Shown here piece after piece: positions 47,914-58,300 of a stretch of 64,000 bases of DNA. The stretch lies in assembly GCA_016763855.1 (NCBI GenBank), contig JAESSY010000194.1, positions 1 to 64,000 of the forward strand, read 5' to 3'. The DNA comes from Pseudomonadales bacterium. GTDB lineage: Bacteria; Pseudomonadota; Gammaproteobacteria; Pseudomonadales; Azotimanducaceae. Positions within the stretch are counted from its first letter, which is position 1. Every line of letters starts with the position of its first letter. The position numbers were made by a program, and so were the translations under genes. The notes under the pieces are model-generated. The model saw nothing but the letters and a program-made list of their open reading frames with translations, was not told the origin of the DNA and searched no databases.

Positions 47914-49563
47914 ATGAATTTTTCTTTGAACACAAAATCGACATTACTTTTATTTTTGCCCTTTTTTCTTTCAGCTTGTTCTTTCAACAATATTCTTGTT
48001 GATACAGGAGGTGAAAACACTATCTATGAAGCTCCCCAATCTAGCCCTAAACCGGATTCGATTTCACTACGACGTCAATTCGAGAATGACATTGCAAAAA
48101 AACTACTAGCAAGCGTTCAAAAAGTCCCAAAACACATTATTCCAAGTCATCAAGAACTTATCGAACAACATTTGAAGCTTAAGGCTGTTCTTAAGCACCT
48201 ATCTCGCTTGGATGAAAGTTTGCTCAGACCAACACTTAGACACGCGATTCACGAAAAACAAATGGTTGAAATTTCATTATCCCAAGCAATAACGAACTGG
48301 GGGCATAGAAATCATCTGCAAGACCTTCATAAATTACTGCCACCTTTAAGTTTTGCCCAACATTCAAATACTAAAATTCTAAAGATCAAACAAGACATCA
48401 TCAATTCAAACCAAGGGCTTCAAAGAATACGATCGAATCTTTCTCTGGGCAGCACTTTTCAGTTCTCAAAGCCCATAATTTCTGAAGCCAAAAAGCGATG
48501 TCTTAAACTCACTAGCCTCGAAAACAATCCCATACTCACAAGGTATCAACAAATATTGTTGTACTCCGACATGAGCCAATCTAAACAAAAGCTAGATTAC
48601 CAAAGCTTAGAACTAGCATTCAGACATGATGTTGTGCCAGCTTATGAAGCGTTTTGCAGATTCCTAGTAGAGCTGGAATCCTCCAAACTAATTGCTGCAA
48701 CGCCAACAGATAAGTTAAAAAATGAAGCTGATCTCGACTATCAGTCTGAACTCAAACAACTTAACACTGCACTTGCGCCAATTCACTCAGCAATAAACGA
48801 GATCCTGATACCACTCCCACAGTCGAACCTTTGGCAGATTTACGACGCTCACCAACAGACTCCTAAAGACAAGCAAGCGCTTCTTGATCAGCTAACGCAA
48901 TTTGTAGCCGATTTACACTATGGGCTGAAGCTTTGGTTCAATGATCCCCTAGAGCGAGAAGTGTTAATCGCTGCGGATGACGAAATAGGAACAGTGCCAT
49001 TTTATTATCAATCGAATACCGCTTTCTTTGATCTATCCCTTCTGGCGAAATTACCTTCCTTTGAACTTGAGACCCTAAGCTACCAATTTGCGCTACCCGG
49101 TATGCATATGTTGAATTATGCAAGCTCATATGAAAACAATCCTCTATGGCAAGAATTTGCTCATGCTTGGTCATTATACGTTTTGAACTTACCTGAAGCA
49201 CCGGTCTACTATTCTCATTCTCTGTCCAGAATCGCAGCACTTTCAAGAAAGAAGTTAGCCATTCACAAAGCAATCGTAGATATCAACTTACAGCTTGGTC
49301 GCTGGTCGCCAGAAACGGCCCAAACCTACTTAATGAAAGAAACCCCATATCCCATTGAATTTATTCAAAAGCAATTAGCCATGATCTTGGCCACACCGGG
49401 ACAAGCACGCAATATTTGGTTCATTTCGGAGGAAATCAAATCTCTATGGCAATTAGACCACGGCCTTTCTATAAAGGAATTTCATGACAGAATTCTTGCA
49501 TTCGCCCCTGCAAATCTTGAATTCCTGAAAAATCAGATGCCCGCAATTCTGCAGCAAAAATAA
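47914..49563 (+). CDS. Lipoprotein distantly resembling DUF885, with degenerate metal motif
   Basis: Lipobox LSACS; C-terminus GRWSPETAQTYLMKETPYP...ATPGQARNIWFISEEIKSLW...LSIKEFHDRILAFAPANLEFL. Confidence 0.65.
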   Translation: MNFSLNTKSTLLLFLPFFLSACSFNNILVDTGGENTIYEAPQSSPKPDSISLRRQFENDIAKKLLASVQKVPKHIIPSHQELIEQHLKLKAVLKHLSRLDESLLRPTLRHAIHEKQMVEISLSQAITNWGHRNHLQDLHKLLPPLSFAQHSNTKILKIKQDIINSNQGLQRIRSNLSLGSTFQFSKPIISEAKKRCLKLTSLENNPILTRYQQILLYSDMSQSKQKLDYQSLELAFRHDVVPAYEAFCRFLVELESSKLIAATPTDKLKNEADLDYQSELKQLNTALAPIHSAINEILIPLPQSNLWQIYDAHQQTPKDKQALLDQLTQFVADLHYGLKLWFNDPLEREVLIAADDEIGTVPFYYQSNTAFFDLSLLAKLPSFELETLSYQFALPGMHMLNYASSYENNPLWQEFAHAWSLYVLNLPEAPVYYSHSLSRIAALSRKKLAIHKAIVDINLQLGRWSPETAQTYLMKETPYPIEFIQKQLAMILATPGQARNIWFISEEIKSLWQLDHGLSIKEFHDRILAFAPANLEFLKNQMPAILQQK

Positions 49564-49842
49564 GAGCCGCTAGCTTTAATTTGATCCGAGTTGAATTCTG
49601 CTTTTGGATTTTCGCTTACGGGCGGTATTAACAACATCAAAACACACAGCACCATTATCTATCTCAATAGTACATTACTCACAATCCCTTCTCCTTATTG
49701 ATACCTTACTAACAAGCGGGTGTGCTTTTCTGGTGGAAGGATGCAAATTTTCACTCCTCTGGCGACTAGTTAAATTTTTTTATTACATTGCAGAGGGCTA
49801 GAAATGGTTATCATTGCCTGAAAAACTCGCGCTAAACTTATA

Positions 49843-50637
49843 TCAAGCTAAGAGTTGGCCGAGCAGCACACGGATATGATTTACATCAAAAGGTTTGTCG
49901 CAAACAGCAGAAACACCAGATTTCAACACAGAATCAAGTCGCGCTTCATCATTCTCTGAAGTCACCATCAATATCGGTATGCTCGACTGGGTACTGTGAT
50001 TTCTAATATGACTCGTCAGCTTTTCTCCATCCATTTCAGGCATATTATAGTCAGTAATAACCAAATCAAAGATGGTTTCCTTCATAATCTCAACGGCTTC
50101 TGTACCGTCATTTACTAAGGATATTTTTTCCATACCCATTTTTCTAAGCAGATTTCGGATATGTTTTCTTGCGGTTGAACTATCGTCCACAATTAAAATG
50201 TGTAATTCTTCAGCGTCAAAAGCCGCGCTCCTAAACTCTTCGGGATCAATATAATCCGCGGCTGTTTGTAGAGCCATCTTCATATCTTCTACATTAAAGG
50301 GCTTGGGCAAGATAGCCATCACTCCTGCCTGTTTTAACGCTTCAAGGTTTTTCCATTTGCTTTCACTCGATATCAGCATAAAGGGCGTATCTTTGAGATC
50401 GGCGTGTTCTCTCATACGAATCAATAGATCAGACCCCGTCATCTGCTCAAGATACATACTGCTAATCACGAGGTCAGGGGCTCCTTTTTCCAGGCTATTC
50501 CATGCCGTATCAACGGTCGAAAAACATTCAACATTACGATTCCCCGCGTCAGCAAGGCGAGTCGTGATGATTTTCCGCTGTGTGGGGGATGGCTCAAGCA
50601 ACAAAATGGATAATTGATCAATAGAGAGGCGAGACAT
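49843..50637 (-). CDS. Tandem response-regulator receiver protein (two REC domains, no output domain)
   Basis: Second REC canonical (ILIVDDSSTAR...LVITDYNMPEMDG...CDKPF); first has LVISSMYLEQMTG. Confidence 0.9.
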   Translation of the reverse strand: MSRLSIDQLSILLLEPSPTQRKIITTRLADAGNRNVECFSTVDTAWNSLEKGAPDLVISSMYLEQMTGSDLLIRMREHADLKDTPFMLISSESKWKNLEALKQAGVMAILPKPFNVEDMKMALQTAADYIDPEEFRSAAFDAEELHILIVDDSSTARKHIRNLLRKMGMEKISLVNDGTEAVEIMKETIFDLVITDYNMPEMDGEKLTSHIRNHSTQSSIPILMVTSENDEARLDSVLKSGVSAVCDKPFDVNHIRVLLGQLLA

Positions 50638-50720
50638 AGTTTTTTCTTCAGCTTCTGATGTACTTAAGTGTAGCGCTAAAAACCTAAGTCGCTAGTCGAA
50701 AATTCTCAAATCACAGCCTA

Positions 50721-51170
50721 TCAAATTACAGCTCGCCAACGCTTCCTGTTCGCTCTCCCCCCTCGATAACAATTAGACATGGCTTCCGATATTTTCAGCT
50801 CAAACAACTGATAACTCGATGCAGGGCGATAATGACAGATTGATTCAGCCAATAATCGGACATCCTCATCACTCACATATTCAGCCAATCCTCTAATTTG
50901 AAATTCCCCACTACTCCCAGAGCTATCAGACATACTACAGTGCAGTGAGAATTGACTATTGTGATGAAAATCACGGACTTTACTAGATTCAGGTTCCGCA
51001 AAGATAAAACATGAGCCCTCTCCAACCAATGCTGTAACTGGATGAATGCGAGGAGCGCCATTCTCTCTGACAGTTGCAAGATAACTCACTTTTCCATCAA
51101 TTCGTTTTTGACCAAAATGTGCGATTTCTGGTGCTTGTTCGGAAAATATTGCCCAAGATAACGCTGTCAA
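50721..51170 (-). CDS. Pyridoxamine 5'-phosphate oxidase-like FMN-binding protein
   Basis: KVSYLATVRENGAPRIHPVTALVGEGSCFIFAEPESSKVRDFHHNSQFSLH. Confidence 0.8.
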   Translation of the reverse strand: MTALSWAIFSEQAPEIAHFGQKRIDGKVSYLATVRENGAPRIHPVTALVGEGSCFIFAEPESSKVRDFHHNSQFSLHCSMSDSSGSSGEFQIRGLAEYVSDEDVRLLAESICHYRPASSYQLFELKISEAMSNCYRGGRANRKRWRAVI

Positions 51171-51307
51171 CTAAATCCTCCTGTACTTGTTTTCTTATTA
51201 TTATCGCGATCTTAGGTCTCTCGGCATCTCGACCACGCTAAACCTAGTAATTTCAGAATATAGCAATAATGGTTTAGTATCGAGCTAACAAAAAAAGGAA
51301 ACGTGTT

Positions 51308-52474
51308 ATGAACCAGGATTTTCCGCTTGCAGATCTAAGGGTTCTCGATTTATCAAGGGTGTTGGCAGGTCCTTTTGCAGGGCGCATGCTCTCAGATCTG
51401 GGTGCAGAGGTTGTAAAGGTAGAGCCACCTAATTTTGATGTCACTCGAAATTGGGGAGCAAAAACCGGTTCAATATCTGGCTACTACCATCAACAAAATG
51501 CTGGCAAGAAAAATATTTCAATCAACCTAAAAAATGACGCGGGTGTCGAACTTCTCAAATCCCTTTTAAAGAAAACAGATATTCTAATCGAAAATTTTCG
51601 CCCTGATGTCATGTCACGACTTGGTCTGGGCTGGGATAGTCTGCACGAACTCAATCCACGACTGATCATGCTATCTATCTCGGGCTTTGGTCATAATGGT
51701 CCAGAATCCAAAAGAGCAGCATATGCGCCAATAATCCATGCTGAAACTGGCAGTATTCAACGCCAGGCAGAGAAGAGTGAGGGAAAACAAGTGGAAATGT
51801 GTATGTCCTTCGCTGACACAAATGCGGGTTTGCACGGCTTAGTCGGCCTTCTCGCTGCTGTCCATCAGCGCCACCGATCTGGCCAGGGACAGCACATTGA
51901 TATTGCCATGGTTGATGCCATGCTCGCGACTGACGATCAAACACATTATTACTTGGACGATGTAGATGTGAATACAGCTGCCAGTGAAGTATGGGACGCC
52001 ACTGGAGGCGCTATAATCCTCGCTGGAGACTTTCGATATATCTGGCAACAAGCTGTAACTAGCATGGGTGTTAAGGATCCCACGCCTATGGGCGCATCAC
52101 TCCCGGTGAAAATTAAATGTCGCAGAGACGCTTTCTCTGACTATCTTAATTCTCACGATGACAGAGATACTCTCGTCGCCCAATTGGATAAAGCGAACCT
52201 CGCTTGGGGTAACGTTTTTGAATCGATTACTTATCTACAAGATTCGCCTACTTTGAAGCACAGAAACAGCATTGTTGCTGTTGATGATAGGCATGGCGGA
52301 ACCCGTCCCACCTTTCAAAGCCCTTATCGCTTTTCTGACGCACCTTCCGGTGTCCGGGCTGGCGCACCATTTCAGGGTGAACACAACAATTCGATACTTA
52401 CTGAATGGCTGAACATGTCACCTAAGGAAATCGAAACACTAACGGAAAACAAGGTTCTTGTTTCGGAGCAATAG
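51308..52474 (+). CDS. CaiB/BaiF family CoA transferase
   Basis: LRVLDLSRVLAGPFAGRMLSDLGAEVVKVEPP, NKxxISINLK, ILIENFRPDVMSRLGLGWDSL. Confidence 0.95.
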   Translation: MNQDFPLADLRVLDLSRVLAGPFAGRMLSDLGAEVVKVEPPNFDVTRNWGAKTGSISGYYHQQNAGKKNISINLKNDAGVELLKSLLKKTDILIENFRPDVMSRLGLGWDSLHELNPRLIMLSISGFGHNGPESKRAAYAPIIHAETGSIQRQAEKSEGKQVEMCMSFADTNAGLHGLVGLLAAVHQRHRSGQGQHIDIAMVDAMLATDDQTHYYLDDVDVNTAASEVWDATGGAIILAGDFRYIWQQAVTSMGVKDPTPMGASLPVKIKCRRDAFSDYLNSHDDRDTLVAQLDKANLAWGNVFESITYLQDSPTLKHRNSIVAVDDRHGGTRPTFQSPYRFSDAPSGVRAGAPFQGEHNNSILTEWLNMSPKEIETLTENKVLVSEQ

Positions 52475-52725
52475 TTTCAAAACACTATTTTAAAAAAATG
52501 ACTAGATGGATTCTCCAATTGCGCTGGCAAAGCTCGGTAATTCTTTCCTGTAATCTTCCCAACACCCTAGTGATGAATGATATATAGGCTGTCGGATCTG
52601 CATAAAACTAGCAGTTTTTCACAACTCACATGATACATACGCACACCAAAAAGTGTCTGCCAATGGCTCATGAAACGACACGACATTAGGCTTGAGGGAT
52701 ATCGCCTTTTCTATTAATTTGACGA

Positions 52726-53232
52726 CTATTTCTCTGGTGTTGGCATAGTCATTTGACCAAATCCGCCAACTAGTACGTCAGCCTTGTATTCAGTTCCCTT
52801 TGAATCAACCAAAACTACTACAAAAGAATCCCCTGTTTTTAATTGTCTTTGAAGCCTCATCAACATGATATGTTTACCCCCAGGCAATAGATCAATATAA
52901 GCTGAACCAGGTATACGTAAAGGATCTATCTGACGCATTCTCATCATGCCATCTATTTCTACGCTTTCATGTATCTCACTCATTCCAGCCACCTCCGAAT
53001 ACACACGGGTTATCTCAAGTGCTTGATCACCTCTATTGTTTAAGCGAGCATAAATAGCACCCATCGGAGCGCCCGGTGCCACTGCCCGTGCAAAGGCATT
53101 TTCAACTTCGAGCCCAGCAGCATAGGAAGAAGATACAAAGACGAATTGCACAAACAAAATCAACATGTTGCTCGAGTTCTTAGCGCTCTTAATTTTCTTT
53201 CTTTTAAAAATAGCGGTTCTAAATATGGACAT
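52726..53232 (-). CDS. Copper chaperone PCu(A)C family
   Basis: VENAFARAVAPGAPMGAIYARLNNRGDQALEITRVYSEVAGMSEIHESVEIDGMMRMRQIDPLRIPGSAYIDLLPGGKHIMLMRLQRQL. Confidence 0.9.
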   Translation of the reverse strand: MSIFRTAIFKRKKIKSAKNSSNMLILFVQFVFVSSSYAAGLEVENAFARAVAPGAPMGAIYARLNNRGDQALEITRVYSEVAGMSEIHESVEIDGMMRMRQIDPLRIPGSAYIDLLPGGKHIMLMRLQRQLKTGDSFVVVLVDSKGTEYKADVLVGGFGQMTMPTPEK

Positions 53233-53384
53233 TCTAGATATGGACCTCTAATCTTCTTGAATCTTTAAGTGCATCCAGTATAACACTCTATCCGAATTTT
53301 TAGGGCGATAGCCTAAGGCATCTGTTAAACTGTGCGCCTTCTCCGCACACTCTCAAGCCAACCCAGAGAATAGCACCACAAAAT

Positions 53385-53975
53385 ATGAAAAAAATTGGGA
53401 TCCTAGTCTCCCATCAAGGCACAAATTTTCAAGCAATTGTCGATGCTTGCGATACGGGGCGAATAGGCGCGAAAATCGTCGTTGCTATCAGTAACAATAG
53501 TCAATCGGAAGGCCTAAAAAGAGCACGTCGAGCAAGTATTGAAGCTGTCCACTTATCCAGCTCGACTCATCCCAATCCCGATGATCTCGATGCAGCCATA
53601 GCCAGAGTATTTGAGAGTCGCAATGTTGATATAGTTGTAACAGCGGGTTACATGAAGAAGCTGGGGTCTATTACACTCAGAAAGTTCTCCGGCAAAATTC
53701 TAAATGTACATCCATCCTTACTACCAAAGCATGGTGGTAAAGGAATGTTTGGCATGAATGTCCACAAGGCTGTCATTAAAGCAGGAGATTCAGAATCAGG
53801 CATCACCATTCATTGGCTAGACGAACAATATGATACTGGCCCCTTAATTGCTCAAAAGAGAGTACGGGTCTTTGATGGAGACACACCGGAGTCCCTTGCA
53901 AAACGTATACTCGTTGAAGAACACGAATTACTTGTGGCGACCCTGGAAAAACTAACAAAGGATGGAGAAATTTAG
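53385..53975 (+). CDS. purN: Phosphoribosylglycinamide formyltransferase
   Basis: ISNNSQSEGLKRARRASI, VVTAGYMKKLGS, LNVHPSLLPKHGGKGMFG, GITIHWLDEQYDTGPLIAQ. Confidence 0.9.
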   Translation: MKKIGILVSHQGTNFQAIVDACDTGRIGAKIVVAISNNSQSEGLKRARRASIEAVHLSSSTHPNPDDLDAAIARVFESRNVDIVVTAGYMKKLGSITLRKFSGKILNVHPSLLPKHGGKGMFGMNVHKAVIKAGDSESGITIHWLDEQYDTGPLIAQKRVRVFDGDTPESLAKRILVEEHELLVATLEKLTKDGEI

Positions 53976-54986
53976 ATGAACCCAGATTCGAGAGCCCCTA
54001 TTGCCTTGATGACATGTGAATCCGGCAGGGAGTTTGCTCAAAGTGTCGCGGACCATATGGGCCTCCCCCTTGTACCCACCACTGAGACCTGGTTCGCCTG
54101 CGGTGAAGGAAAAATGGAAATCAGAGCTAACGTTCGCGGACACGATATCTACATTTTTCAGTCAACTGTAGGAGTACAAGACTCATTTTCTGTTTATGAC
54201 CGCTTTGTTATGTTGTTACATTGCGTAGAAGCCGCCGCCCTGTCCGACGCTCAATATATTACCGTCATCACACCTTATTATCCTGGTGCCCGACAAGATA
54301 AACGCAAAGGCCGAACCCGAGAAGGAATTAGTGCGGGTTTATTTGCAAGAATGCTTCAGGCAGCGGGTGCTAATCGCGTGCTTAGTGTCGAAATACATAA
54401 TGATGCGATAGCAGGTATGTTTAATCCTGCGGTCGCTCACCTCGAAAATGTGTTTTTGACCCGCCACTTAGTAGAATGGTTAAGTGAAGAAAATTTAGTG
54501 GGAGATGTTGTCGTTTCTCCTGATGTTGGATATCTCGAAAGAGCACGAGCCTACGCCGAAGAACTATCAGCTGATCTAGCAGTACTGTCAAAGGAACGCG
54601 ATTACTCTAAGCCTAACAAAGTGTTCAGATCAACATTAATAGGTGATGTAAATAATAAAAATGTTTTGTTGGTAGATGACATTGTTGACTCTGCAGGGTC
54701 CGTCGTCGCAGCAATAGACGAGCTGAAATCCCATGGCGCACTCAATATTGTCGTTGCTTGTTCGCATCCCATCATGTCTGGACCTGCATGGAAGCGGCTT
54801 TCTAAAGTCTATGAAAGCGCTAAACACGAAAACTGGTCCTTTGATTTCGTCGGTACAAGTACCGTAGAACACCAAAATACGCCAAACTGGTATCATTGCT
54901 TCCACATTGAGAAGTTAATCGGCACCATTATCCAGAAAATCAATTCTCGCGGCAGCGTCGCCAAAGTTCATAAGGATCGTGAGTAA
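53976..54986 (+). CDS. Divergent ribose-phosphate pyrophosphokinase (PRPP synthetase) family protein
   Basis: YYPGARQDKRKGRTREGISAGLFARMLQAAGANRVLSVEIHNDAIAGMF; VLLVDDIVDSAGSVVAA. Confidence 0.85.
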   Translation: MNPDSRAPIALMTCESGREFAQSVADHMGLPLVPTTETWFACGEGKMEIRANVRGHDIYIFQSTVGVQDSFSVYDRFVMLLHCVEAAALSDAQYITVITPYYPGARQDKRKGRTREGISAGLFARMLQAAGANRVLSVEIHNDAIAGMFNPAVAHLENVFLTRHLVEWLSEENLVGDVVVSPDVGYLERARAYAEELSADLAVLSKERDYSKPNKVFRSTLIGDVNNKNVLLVDDIVDSAGSVVAAIDELKSHGALNIVVACSHPIMSGPAWKRLSKVYESAKHENWSFDFVGTSTVEHQNTPNWYHCFHIEKLIGTIIQKINSRGSVAKVHKDRE

Positions 54987-55128
54987 GAATTGTATAAATA
55001 GCATCCTAGTATCAACAATCGCATAAAAAATCCGATATCAATACGAAATGGGAATTGATATCTCAGTTCAAAAGCTGATTTACCAAGAATCAATAGATGA
55101 ACTATGTCATAATTTTTAGCTCTATAGG

Positions 55129-55335
55129 ATGAAAAACATGAATGCCCGTATCCAGCACATTTTTGTCCAAAGTGTTTGGCCTGAAAGGGTCAATTCGTTA
55201 ACAATGAATCAGGCATCAGAATTCGTTAAGTTGGCAGATGCAGCTAAACTTCATGACGACGGCAATACTGACAATCGACACTGTAGCCATCTGGCAGCCA
55301 TTGCCGTAAATAGCGCAATGCAGAATTCCTTTTAG
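55129..55335 (+). CDS. Hypothetical 68-aa protein
   Basis: Short ORF immediately upstream of the sensor kinase; no recognised family. Confidence 0.4.
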   Translation: MKNMNARIQHIFVQSVWPERVNSLTMNQASEFVKLADAAKLHDDGNTDNRHCSHLAAIAVNSAMQNSF

Positions 55336-55339
55336 TGGG

Positions 55340-58300
55340 ATGGCCTCACTAATAAAGGAACAACATGAGGGCTATAAAAACATCAACTACAAAGCGATTT
55401 TGTTACTCTTTCTCTGTATTTTCGCTCAAGATCTGGCCCTAGCAAATTCAAAACAAATCAATGACCGTTTCCAACATTTAAGCAAACTCGACGGGCTCTC
55501 TCAGTCCTATGTCTACACTATTGAGCAAGATCCAAAAGGATATATGTGGTTTGGTACCCAGGAAGGCTTAAATCGATACGACGGTTATGAATTCAAAACC
55601 TTCTATCACGATCCTGAAGACCAAAGTTCTCTTCCAAACAATACAATCAGAAGCCTCCTTATTGACGATACAGGCACTCTATGGATTGGCACCGACGGCG
55701 GTCTCGCCCAGTATCACCCGGACACGGAATCTTTCACCAATTTCGCTCATCAGGCGGATATCGACACATCTCTATCCACCAATCGAATACGCATCCTATT
55801 CGAAGACAGCAAAAGTAGACTATGGATAGGAACTGATGGAGCAGGCTTGAACCTTTTAGACAAAGAAACTCAGTTATTTGACCGAAATCCCACGGCGCTA
55901 AATAATATTCTGAACCACCGCATATGGGCTATTCATGAGAGCAGTGATGGCTTGATTTGGATTGGTACTGAAAACGGTCTGGTTAATATTCAGTTAGACA
56001 CTCTGACAACAACAGTTTTTACTCACGATGAACTCGATCTAGATAGTTTAAGCGGAAACCATGTTCGCGCAATTCTTGAAGACAATACGGGCTCTCTCTG
56101 GGTTGGCACTCACAATAGTGGCCTCAATCGATATGATGCAAATTCAGAAAAATTTGTAAGGTTCCAGGCTCAAGGTAATGATGGAAGTATTAGCGGGAAC
56201 AGAATTACAAGCATATTCCAAAGTGCTTCAGGAAAGTTATGGATTGCAACGCTAAATGGTCTGAACATTTGGAAACCTAAAACCCAATCCTTTGAGCGCG
56301 TCCTCGAAAATCGTAATGAAATCATGTCGATTTACCAAGACAGGGGCAATCTCATTTGGATTGGCTCCTATCAGGGACTCAGCAGATGGAATCCTGCTAA
56401 CGAAGTGATGTTGCACTACGAAGTAGCCGATGGACTGAGTGATAACACCATCACCTCTTTCGCAGAAGATGCGGCTGGAAAAATCTGGATAGGTACTTTT
56501 GGCGGAGGGCTAAATCTCTATGATCCTGAAACTGCTTCCTTCGAGCAAATCATTCAGCACCCAAAGGAACCCAATTCAGTTCCTGAGGATAGGGTAATGG
56601 CTCTGGAATTCGGGAAAAAAGACACGCTATGGATTGCAACACGATCAAACGGTCTTACAAAATTAGAGATAGTAGATTCTGACAAACGATTTACCACTTA
56701 CAAACACGATGACAACATAGCGGATAGTTTGAGCGCTAACGGTGTCACATCAATACTCTATGATTCAAATGCAGATCTTTGGGTAGGTACTTACGGTGGC
56801 GGGCTAAACAAATTTGACTCAAAACAAACAACCTTTAAACACTTCAAACTGAATCCTAACGAACTCAACTCTCTTAGTAGCGATCGCATTCTTGCACTCT
56901 ATCAATGTTCTGATGATCTAATTTGGATCGGCACCGATGGCGGAGGATTAAACTCACTGGATCCAAAAACCGAAGCAATAAAACTGTATAAACACAATTC
57001 AGATGACAGTCTCAGCCTGCCTAGTGATTCAATCACTATGATAACTGAGGATGTGAATGGAAACCTATGGATAGGAACTCAAGGCGCGGGCCTTGCCCTT
57101 TGGCGCGCCTCGGACAGACGTAATGGCTTGTATCGTACGAAGATATATAGCGCCCAACATGGGCTGCCGGGGAACACTATTTACGGTGGAGAATGGGATT
57201 CACAGGGTGATCTATGGTTAAGTACTGGTAATGGATTGACTAAATTCAATATTGAGCGGGAAGAATTTACGACATTTGGAGTAGTAGATGGTTTGCAACA
57301 TACGGAGTTTAACCATGCTGCAAGCCTGAGAACATCGACTGGTAGGCTTTATTTTGGTGGCATCAACGGATTTAATAGCTTCCACCCAGACCAAATAAAA
57401 TTAAATGCCCATGCACCTCCTTCGGTCATCACTCGTGTAAGCAAACTCAACATCCCTCTCTCCATTGCGGAAATCAAGGACAATCACTTTACCCTTGGGT
57501 ATGCCGATTATGTGGTGGCATTTAACTACGCCGGACTCGACTTTACTGCACCAGACAAAAACACCTTTAAATATAAATTAGACGGCCTAGATAACGATTG
57601 GATTTTCGCCGGACAAACCCATATGGCAACCTATACAAATCTATCACCAGGGGAATATCAATTTAAAGTCAAAGCTGCTAACAACAAAGGACTTTGGAGT
57701 GTTGAGGAAGCAACAATTAATTTCACTGTTCTTGCAGCCCCTTGGTTTACCTGGTGGGCCTACACAGGCTATTTTTTAATCTCGATTACCCTCGCCTTCT
57801 TTCTCCTTCGCGGACAATACGAAAAAGTACGTCACGCAAGACAAATTATATTAATGAACGAGACGATCGAAAGTGAAATAACTAACAGACATAAGAAAGA
57901 AGCTGAACTCGAACACGAAAAAAATCTAAACCGACGATATCTGGAAGTGGCCGAGGTCATTTTGTTGAATCTGGATAAAGATGGAAGGGTGCTAGCCATC
58001 AATAACAAAGGTGCTAGAATTTTACAGGAAAGCCCAAAAAATATAATTAATCAAAAATGGTTAGACTTTGTACCAGATGCTCATAAAGGGGAGGTAGAAA
58101 AAACCATCTCTGCATTTTTTGGTTCTACATCACAATCAAATAATGAATATCTTGAGTATCCCATTTTAAGGGCTGATGGATCAGAAAGCTTGATACTCTG
58201 GCACTCGGCCGCTTCAGAAGATTCTCTCCTAGCTTCAGGAATGGATGTGACGGAACTCAGAAACCTCGAAAGAGCAGTACGACTCAAAGAAAAAATGGCC

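Noticed and set aside
49604-49801. 65-aa ORF between the DUF885-like gene and the tandem receiver
   Set aside because: No good ribosome-binding site or recognisable family; kept only as weak possibility.
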